Part shown: one piece after another, positions 7,960-12,628 of the stretch | Layout: every line of letters begins with the position of its first letter | How positions within the stretch are numbered: position 1 is the stretch's first letter | DNA from: Treponema sp. | GTDB lineage: Bacteria > Spirochaetota > Spirochaetia > Treponematales > Breznakiellaceae | NCBI GenBank assembly: GCA_031268245.1 | Contig: JAIRXN010000141.1 | Location: 1 to 12,628, forward strand | Reading direction: 5' to 3' | DNA: 12,628 nucleotides | Translations under genes and position numbers: made by a program | Notes under the pieces: model-generated | Databases searched by the model: none | What the model was told of the DNA's origin: nothing | Seen by the model: the letters and a program-made list of their open reading frames with translations, nothing else

Positions 7960-7997
7960 CTACCCTCCCGCATGTTTTTCAGTCTATTCCCCGCAGC

Positions 7998-8026
7998 TTG
8001 ACTTTAATCTATATAAAACCTATAGT
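7998..8026 (+). promoter_or_regulatory. Strong sigma-70-like promoter for cysK
   Basis: TTGACT (7998-8003) and TATAGT (8021-8026) are separated by exactly 17 bases in an AT-rich stretch between the divergent phoH and cysK genes. A start of transcription near 8033 is predicted. This would leave a leader of about 113 nt before the cysK ATG, beginning almost directly with the inverted repeat at 8037-8086. Confidence 0.65.
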
Positions 8027-8036
8027 ATTAATATGT

Positions 8037-8086
8037 TATATAGGGTCTGTCTATCATGTGTCTACATGATAGACAGACCCTATATA
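8037..8086. repeat. Perfect 23-bp inverted repeat with 4-nt loop in the cysK leader
   Basis: The arm 8037-8059 is the exact reverse complement of 8064-8086, with GTCT (8060-8063) between them. Each arm contains AGGGTCTGTCTATCATG or its complement. The outer ends are TATATA, so the core could be a small foldback flanked by TA-type duplications. It lies just downstream of the predicted cysK promoter and would form a very stable hairpin near the 5' end of the mRNA. It has no T-tract, so it is not an obvious intrinsic terminator. Possible roles are a regulator binding site, an mRNA 5' stabiliser, or the remnant of a MITE or insertion-sequence end. The structure is certain; the role is not. Confidence 0.85.
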
Positions 8087-8145
8087 TCGGCCTTGTTCAA
8101 AACGATTAACTTTAAACAGCCTCAAGTAAAAGGAGTTTACCGCAA

Positions 8146-9099
8146 ATGGCACAGATTGAGTCCTCACTCATCGATCTTATTGGGAACACCCCGCTCCTTG
8201 AACTGAAGCGTTACGCCGGCGAAGAAAAAATTCGCGGGCGACTCGTGGTGAAACTTGAATATTTCAACCCTTTAGGTAGCGTCAAGGACCGGATCGCGCG
8301 GGCCATGGTTGAAGCCGCCGAGAAGGAGGGGAAACTGCGGCCCGGCAGCGTGATCATTGAGCCCACCAGCGGGAACACCGGTATCGGGCTGGCTTTTGTC
8401 GCCGCTGCAAAGGGCTACCGTATCATCCTGGTCATGCCCGATTCAATGAGCCTTGAACGGCGGAAACTCCTGGCGGCTCTGAACGCCGAACTGGTACTGA
8501 CAGCGGGGGCGCAGGGCATGAAGGGGGCGATTCGCAAGGCTGAGGAACTCCGGGCCCAGATCCCCAATTCCTTTATCCCCCAGCAGTTTGACAACCCGGC
8601 AAACCCGGAAGTCCACCGGCAAACCACAGGAGAGGAAATCTGGCGGGACACCGGGGGCGAGGTGGCGGCCTTTGTGGCGGGAGTGGGTACCGGCGGTACA
8701 ATAACCGGCGTGGGGGAGGCTCTCAAAGAAAAGAATCCGGCAATCAAGGTGTTTGCCGTGGAGCCCAGAGATTCCCCGGTGCTTTCCGGATTTATGCCGG
8801 GACCGCACAAGATCCAGGGCATCGGCGCGGGATTTTTTCCAAGAGTGCTCAATACAAAAATCTATGACGAAATATTTCAGGTGCGGAACGAGGAAGCCTT
8901 TTACACGGCCCAGCGTCTTGCCGCGGTGGAAGGCTTACTGGTGGGTATCTCCTCCGGGGCCGCCGCTTTCGTAGCCGCGCAAATCGCCCACCGGGAAGAG
9001 TTCGCGGGTAAAATCGTCGTGGCCCTGCTCCCCGACACCGGGGAGCGATACCTTTCCACAACCCTCTTTGACTCGATTGTACCCCGGCCGGGGCAATGA
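8146..9099 (+). CDS. cysK: Cysteine synthase (O-acetylserine sulfhydrylase)
   Basis: A 317-residue fold-type II PLP enzyme of the CysK/CysM family, at the normal length. It makes cysteine from O-acetylserine and sulfide in the cytoplasm. The PLP Schiff-base lysine is Lys47 in NPLGSVKDR. The substrate loop EPTSGNTGIGLAF, the phosphate-binding GTGGTITGVG and the C-terminal GISSGAA motif, whose Ser contacts the PLP ring nitrogen, are all present. AAAGGAG (8129-8135) precedes the ATG at good spacing. The leader carries a 23-bp inverted repeat. The gene is alone on its strand here: divergent from phoH and converging on the nitrogenase-like operon, with 30 nt between stop codons. The family is firm. 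Whether it uses sulfide only, or also thiosulfate or O-phosphoserine, cannot be read from the sequence. Confidence 0.95.
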   Translation: MAQIESSLIDLIGNTPLLELKRYAGEEKIRGRLVVKLEYFNPLGSVKDRIARAMVEAAEKEGKLRPGSVIIEPTSGNTGIGLAFVAAAKGYRIILVMPDSMSLERRKLLAALNAELVLTAGAQGMKGAIRKAEELRAQIPNSFIPQQFDNPANPEVHRQTTGEEIWRDTGGEVAAFVAGVGTGGTITGVGEALKEKNPAIKVFAVEPRDSPVLSGFMPGPHKIQGIGAGFFPRVLNTKIYDEIFQVRNEEAFYTAQRLAAVEGLLVGISSGAAAFVAAQIAHREEFAGKIVVALLPDTGERYLSTTLFDSIVPRPGQ

Positions 9100-9106
9100 C
9101 CGGGGT
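9081..9106. terminator. Possible bidirectional hairpin between convergent genes
   Basis: ACCCCGG (9081-9087) pairs with CCGGGGT (9100-9106) around a 12-nt loop that contains the cysK stop codon. A competing palindrome CCCCGGCCGGGG (9082-9093) overlaps it. It sits between the convergent ends of cysK and the NifD-like gene, where a terminator is expected. Neither side shows a clear T-tract, so support is modest. Confidence 0.35.
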
Positions 9107-9129
9107 TCCGTCGTATTAAACCCGGAACG

Positions 9130-10674
9130 CTATCCCCGCGCTCCTGCCGCGTTTCCCTCCTTAATGTACGAGTAGGGATCTTTTGCGTACCATTCGGCGC
9201 GATAGGGCAGCGGAACATGAGCGGCAAGGTTCCGGTTAAAGGCGCTGTTCCTGAGTATCCGCACAAGACGGCGGGCAATCTCGAAAGCGCCGGAATAGCC
9301 CATATAGTTTACCGAAACGATCCACAGGGGAAACACGGGAAAGCCCGCCCGGCCCGCCCAGCCGTTGATGCCCACGTGTCCTATATAGAGATCCGGTTTT
9401 TCGTTCAAGAGGATATTGGTTTGCTCAAAGGGCTGGCCCGTACCGGAGGCAAAGAGGCGTTCCCCTCCTTGTTCTACCCGTTCCAGAAGGCCGTCGGCAA
9501 ACTGGTCGTAATGGTAGGCCTGGATTGTCATAATTTCCATGCCGAGATCGTCCCGGAGAAATTCCGCCATCGCCAAAGCGCGGATTTCACCCCCCGCGAG
9601 GTACACGCGCTTTCCGGCGAGGCGTTCCCGGTAGGGGGCCAGGGCTTTCCGCAGTTTCGCTTCTTCGTTATCGCAGATCTGACGGGCGGTTTCGCCAAAG
9701 CCGAAAAAATCCGCAATGCCCGTCACCCAGTGACGGATAGCTTTGGTACCGATGGGGATGTCAAAGTTCCGGTAAGGTGTGCCGGTGATGCCTTCCAGAT
9801 GGCCGCCAAAATAGTCGTCGTGGGTTGAACATACGCTCACGTTGAGGGCCGCTTCCTCAATATAGCCGAAGTCGTCGGGGTGCGCGTAACAGGGGAAAAG
9901 GCGCACCGTAAGTCCGCAGGCAGTGAGGAGACGCGACAGTTCCAGTTCATCCGGACGGCTCATAGACGAGACGTTGAACACATTGACGCTGCGCGTTAGG
10001 GCAAGTTTCTCCCGGAAATCGGCGTATTCGTCGGGAACTACCGGAAGAGGTTTCCGCTCCCGGCGTTTGTCCAGCAGGGTTTTCAACACGCCGTGATAGA
10101 CCGAGTCGTAGGCCGTCGCCATGATCTTGCTGCGAAAACCCTCGCAGTGGAGCGGCACGATGGCGGCGCTCACCTCGCTTCGCAGATCGTTGATCACATT
10201 TTCAATGTCATCGCCCATGATGCCGGGCACACAGGTACTCGCCACGAGGATCGCCTGGGGCCGGAAGGTCCGGTCGGCATAGCGGATCGCCCCGGCGAGT
10301 TTTGCCTCGCCGCCGTTTACCACGTCACTGTTGTCCAGGTTGCTGTTCACCCAGATAAGGCCCGATGCCTGCGGGTCGCGTTGACGCTGGACGACACGGG
10401 TCGTACCGGCGGCCATGGTGTTGGCGCTGGCGCAGCCCAGGGGGGCGTGAACCACGATCACCGCGTTGATGAATGTATTGATGATGGATGACGCGAGGTA
10501 TAACTGGCAGCCCTGGGTCTGCTGGAAGGAACGGGCGGCATTTTTGAGGCATCCCGATTCCCGCAGAGTGCAGCGTCTTCCGCCGCATTTGCCCAGGGCG
10601 TTTGCGGCGCCGAGGCGATCTTCCCGCTTGGGCGCTTCCCGTGCCTTGAGATAGGTATAGGTCAGTTCGCTCAT
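9130..10674 (-). CDS. Nitrogenase-like (group IV-type) NifD/MarD-related catalytic subunit
   Basis: A 514-residue member of the nitrogenase component 1 superfamily, most like the D/E side. P-cluster-type cysteines are Cys56 (QTQGC), Cys81 (HAPLGC) and Cys148 (STCVPGIMGDDI), matching NifD Cys62, Cys88 and Cys154. The landmark DVVNGGEAKL lies at 117-126. HCEGF at 176-180 matches the NifD CEGF motif. Cys282 (LNVSVCSTHDDY) aligns with FeMo-co ligand Cys275. The region aligned with NifD His442 and His451 (FPLWIVSVNYMGYSG, 448-462) has no histidine. Three extra cysteines, Cys30, Cys35 and Cys42, form an N-terminal cluster. A true nitrogenase is therefore unlikely. A group IV reductase such as methylthio-alkane reductase is a plausible relative, but the substrate is unknown. 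AAGGAG precedes the ATG by seven bases. The gene starts 26 nt after the NifK-like gene ends, and no reductase (NifH) gene is visible. Superfamily is firm; function is inferred. Confidence 0.85.
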   Translation of the reverse strand: MSELTYTYLKAREAPKREDRLGAANALGKCGGRRCTLRESGCLKNAARSFQQTQGCQLYLASSIINTFINAVIVVHAPLGCASANTMAAGTTRVVQRQRDPQASGLIWVNSNLDNSDVVNGGEAKLAGAIRYADRTFRPQAILVASTCVPGIMGDDIENVINDLRSEVSAAIVPLHCEGFRSKIMATAYDSVYHGVLKTLLDKRRERKPLPVVPDEYADFREKLALTRSVNVFNVSSMSRPDELELSRLLTACGLTVRLFPCYAHPDDFGYIEEAALNVSVCSTHDDYFGGHLEGITGTPYRNFDIPIGTKAIRHWVTGIADFFGFGETARQICDNEEAKLRKALAPYRERLAGKRVYLAGGEIRALAMAEFLRDDLGMEIMTIQAYHYDQFADGLLERVEQGGERLFASGTGQPFEQTNILLNEKPDLYIGHVGINGWAGRAGFPVFPLWIVSVNYMGYSGAFEIARRLVRILRNSAFNRNLAAHVPLPYRAEWYAKDPYSYIKEGNAAGARG

Positions 10675-10700
10675 AAAGTTTCTCCTTAAAAAATAATTCC

Positions 10701-12059
10701 TTAACGCGCGGCAATAAGTACGCTTAAAAGATCTTCCGCCAGGGTGACGGCCCCTGAGTAAGCGGCATAGCCCCGGGACATGACCACGCGATTGGTCACG
10801 GGGTAGGCGGCGCAGAGGAGGGGCGCGCCCAGGTCCGCCGCCAGATCGATCTCAAAAGAACTGCCGATGATCACCTGAGGCGTCATGGCATCGTAGTACC
10901 AGTCGTTATGATCGAGGGCCCAGTGCCGTTTGATGAGGGGGAGGAGCTGTTCTTCATTGCGATCAAAGACGATCTCCGGCGTGGGCCCCTCCCTCCCTTC
11001 GGTAAAACGTTTTTTTACGACAGCCTCTTCCTCCGGGCCTATCACGTCTGTGATCACGGCAAGTTCCGGCAGAAAGCCCAGATCGTCGGCAACAAAACCC
11101 GAGAAAGCCGGAGCGTAGTTTGAATCCGCCACGATGATTACATAACGCTGAAGATCGTAGTCGTTGTAAAGATTCGATATGCGCAGCAGGTTTTTGTAGT
11201 ACCGATCCTCTTCCCGGGCGATGAGTTCCCTGACTTTTGTTTCCCCTATGTCCAGGGCCCCGGCTACGTGCCGGAGGAACCTCGCCGTGGCTTCCCCTCC
11301 GATAGGGAGGCCCGTGGTAATAAAAGGCGTGTCATGGATTTTTTGAAAGACCTCCGCGCTTTCCACGCCAAAACGGTCGCTTAACACGATGGTGAGGGCG
11401 GCGCGGCCTGAGTTTTCCAGATCTTCCAGGCGGTCGCCTTCGGCAAAAAAAGTATTCACCCGCAGGCCAAGCTGTTCAAGCAGGGCTCTGACGATGGCGA
11501 GGTTTCCCCGGTAAAAAACATCGTAGGCCGGGACGAGACCTATCACGTTGACGAGGCCGGAATCTTTCCCGCTCTGCTTTTTCACAAAGTCCCGGAACAG
11601 GGTGGAAAGGACGATGTCGTAGCCCTTATAGGAATTTCCCCGAAAGCCGCCGGTTTCCGCGGCGAGAACACGAGGACCCCTCAAAGCCGTATCCCGGGTA
11701 ACGGAAACTATGTCATCGCCTATCATCTCGACCATACAGCCTGAGAGTATGATGTAAAGATCCGCATCCATCAGTTCAATTGTTTTTTCAACTTGCTCTC
11801 TAAGGCGGCCCTCGCCGCCAAAAACAATCTCCTCTTCGCAGACATTGGTGGAGGGCAGCGCCGCACCGCCCGAATAGCTGGAACCGGCGTAACCCGCGCC
11901 GGCGTCAATGGCATAGCCCAAATTAAGGGCGCAGCCCGGCGATGCGTGGACAATGGGTACCGTGCGGGGCAGGGCGGAGAGAGTTGCCAGGGCCCCTCCC
12001 AGGGCGCAGGAATACTTGGGCCGGTCAATAGAACCGGTATGATTATTCAGGGCAGACAT
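10701..12059 (-). CDS. Nitrogenase-like (group IV-type) NifK/MarK-related subunit
   Basis: A 452-residue nitrogenase component 1 superfamily protein of the K/N side. Cysteines Cys18 (YSCALGGA), Cys43 (HASPGC) and Cys108 (LSGCMVEMIGDDI) match NifK Cys70, Cys95 and Cys153. EEIVFGGEGRL at 76-86 is the family landmark, preceded by an additional Cys74. The stretch aligned with NifD Cys275 (ALTIVLSDRFG) has no cysteine, as expected for a K-type partner that does not hold the active-site cofactor. NifN normally retains only one of the three K-type cysteines, so the full set argues against a NifEN scaffold and for an 8-Fe P-cluster. It is shorter than typical NifK, lacking the long N-terminal extension. 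GGAGGAG at the end of the ABC ATPase gene serves as ribosome binding site, and only four bases separate the two genes. K preceding D is the reverse of the usual HDK order. Confidence 0.85.
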   Translation of the reverse strand: MSALNNHTGSIDRPKYSCALGGALATLSALPRTVPIVHASPGCALNLGYAIDAGAGYAGSSYSGGAALPSTNVCEEEIVFGGEGRLREQVEKTIELMDADLYIILSGCMVEMIGDDIVSVTRDTALRGPRVLAAETGGFRGNSYKGYDIVLSTLFRDFVKKQSGKDSGLVNVIGLVPAYDVFYRGNLAIVRALLEQLGLRVNTFFAEGDRLEDLENSGRAALTIVLSDRFGVESAEVFQKIHDTPFITTGLPIGGEATARFLRHVAGALDIGETKVRELIAREEDRYYKNLLRISNLYNDYDLQRYVIIVADSNYAPAFSGFVADDLGFLPELAVITDVIGPEEEAVVKKRFTEGREGPTPEIVFDRNEEQLLPLIKRHWALDHNDWYYDAMTPQVIIGSSFEIDLAADLGAPLLCAAYPVTNRVVMSRGYAAYSGAVTLAEDLLSVLIAAR

Positions 12060-12063
12060 AGCG

Positions 12064-12628
12064 TTATACTCCTCCCTGCGGCGGCCGGTCTATGCCGGGG
12101 GCGGCTTCAAGGAGAGCCTTGGTATAGGGGTGTTCCGGCGCCGCGTAGAGTTTCTCCGCTTCTCCCTTTTCAACGATCTCGCCACGGTACATTACGGCAA
12201 TAGTATCACAAAGGTAATATACCAGGTTTAAATTGTGGGAAATAAAAAAGAGAGACAGCCCCAGGCGCTCGTGGAGGTCTCTGAAGAGATTGAGAATCTG
12301 GGCGCCCACAGAAACATCCAAAGCGCTTACCGCCTCGTCCGCGACAATGAGGTCCGGCTCAAGGACCAGGGCGCAGCCGATACAGATACGCTGTTTCTGG
12401 CCCCCGGACAGTTCATAAACCCGCCGCCTTTTGTAGGAAGAATCCAGCCCCACCAGTTCAAGGACTTCGTCAACCCGCCGGTCCCGTTCGGCTCTGGAAC
12501 CGGCCCGGTGAATCGCCAGGGGTTCTTCAAGGAGAAAACCGATGGTCTTGGAGGGATCAAGGGAACTGTCGGGATCCTGGAACACCGCCTGTATATTCCG
12601 CGCCGTTTCCCTCAGGCGGCTCAGGCGG
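12064..12628 (-). CDS. Opp/Dpp/Nik-type ABC transporter ATPase, C-terminal part (cut by window edge)
   Basis: The reading frame is open to the window end at 12628, so the N-terminus including Walker A lies outside. The visible part contains the Q-loop VFQDPDSSLDP, the signature LSGGQKQR, Walker B LIVADEAVSALD with the D-loop, and the H-loop FFISHN. The tail HPYTKALLEAAP is typical of OppF/DppF/NikE-type peptide and nickel importer ATPases. A GTG at 12585 is an internal Val just before the Q-loop, not a start. Walker B reads DEA where this family usually has DEP. Its stop lies four bases before the NifK-like ATG, so the importer and the reductase subunits are almost certainly cotranscribed. 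The cargo (peptide, nickel or a small organosulfur compound) cannot be told from the ATPase. Permease and binding-protein genes are expected upstream, outside the window. Confidence 0.9.
   Translation of the reverse strand, partial: RLSRLRETARNIQAVFQDPDSSLDPSKTIGFLLEEPLAIHRAGSRAERDRRVDEVLELVGLDSSYKRRRVYELSGGQKQRICIGCALVLEPDLIVADEAVSALDVSVGAQILNLFRDLHERLGLSLFFISHNLNLVYYLCDTIAVMYRGEIVEKGEAEKLYAAPEHPYTKALLEAAPGIDRPPQGGV

Noticed and set aside
8037..8086. Intrinsic terminator
   Set aside because: The repeat lies between divergent genes just after the cysK promoter and has no T-tract on either strand.
7913..8145. Small gene, tRNA or known riboswitch in the divergent intergenic region
   Set aside because: No open frame with a ribosome binding site, no cloverleaf, and no recognisable SAM or T-box core was found; the region is explained by promoters and the inverted repeat.
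9217..9828. A 203-codon plus-strand frame opposite the NifD-like gene
   Set aside because: It is antisense to conserved nitrogenase-family sequence and has no domain of its own.
9130..12059. True molybdenum nitrogenase NifDK
   Set aside because: The histidine expected at the FeMo-co ligand position is absent, the K-like protein lacks the NifK N-terminal extension, and no nif genes flank the pair in the window.
9130..12059. NifEN scaffold or chlorophyll/F430-type reductase subunits
   Set aside because: NifN lacks most of the K-side cysteines that are present here, chlorophyll-type enzymes use an Asp ligand, and the F430 enzyme CfbD is a single-gene homodimer. Not fully excluded without a phylogeny.

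Overview
The window suggests a moderately GC-rich spirochaete of the Treponema type, probably an anaerobic gut (termite-gut-like) lineage. This is inferred from remembered gene order and protein style, not from a search. The clues are a phoH-pgpH-ybeY-tlyC block followed by a secreted TPR protein, and nitrogenase-like genes, which are well known in termite-gut treponemes. No rRNA, tRNA, CRISPR array or intact insertion sequence is visible.

Left part (1-7912). A secreted protein of unknown function (16-1287, +) converges on a tightly packed minus-strand operon. Transcription of the operon runs phoH (7912-6962), pgpH (6987-4675), ybeY (4678-4205), tlyC/corC-like (4208-3396) and a large TPR envelope protein (3385-1298). 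Neighbouring genes overlap by 26, 4 and 4 nt and are then 10 nt apart, so translation is probably coupled. The block joins two known arrangements: E. coli ybeZ-ybeY-ybeX (PhoH, YbeY, CorC-like) and the phoH-pgpH-ybeY order of Firmicutes. It links RNA and ribosome quality control with c-di-AMP turnover and an envelope protein. The 5' end of the TPR gene carries two related palindromes inside its coding sequence.

Middle (7913-8145). An AT-rich divergent intergenic region holds a strong promoter-like sequence (TTGACT-N17-TATAGT) for cysK. Immediately downstream is a perfect 23-bp inverted repeat with a 4-nt loop, in the predicted 5' leader of cysK. cysK (8146-9099, +) encodes a complete PLP-dependent cysteine synthase.

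Right part (9130-12628). A minus-strand operon converges on cysK. Its transcription order is an Opp/Dpp/Nik-type ABC transporter ATPase (cut by the window edge), a NifK-like subunit (452 aa), then a NifD-like subunit (514 aa). All six cysteines expected for a nitrogenase-type P-cluster are present by eye, three per subunit. The NifD-like protein keeps a cysteine at the position of the FeMo-co ligand Cys275 but has no histidine at the position of His442. It also has three extra N-terminal cysteines. This pattern fits a group IV nitrogenase-like reductase better than a true nitrogenase, a NifEN scaffold or a chlorophyll-type reductase. The neighbouring cysteine synthase and importer ATPase suggest, as inference only, a sulfur-salvage role like that of methylthio-alkane reductase. 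The K-before-D order and the importer fused to the operon are the least ordinary features of the window.
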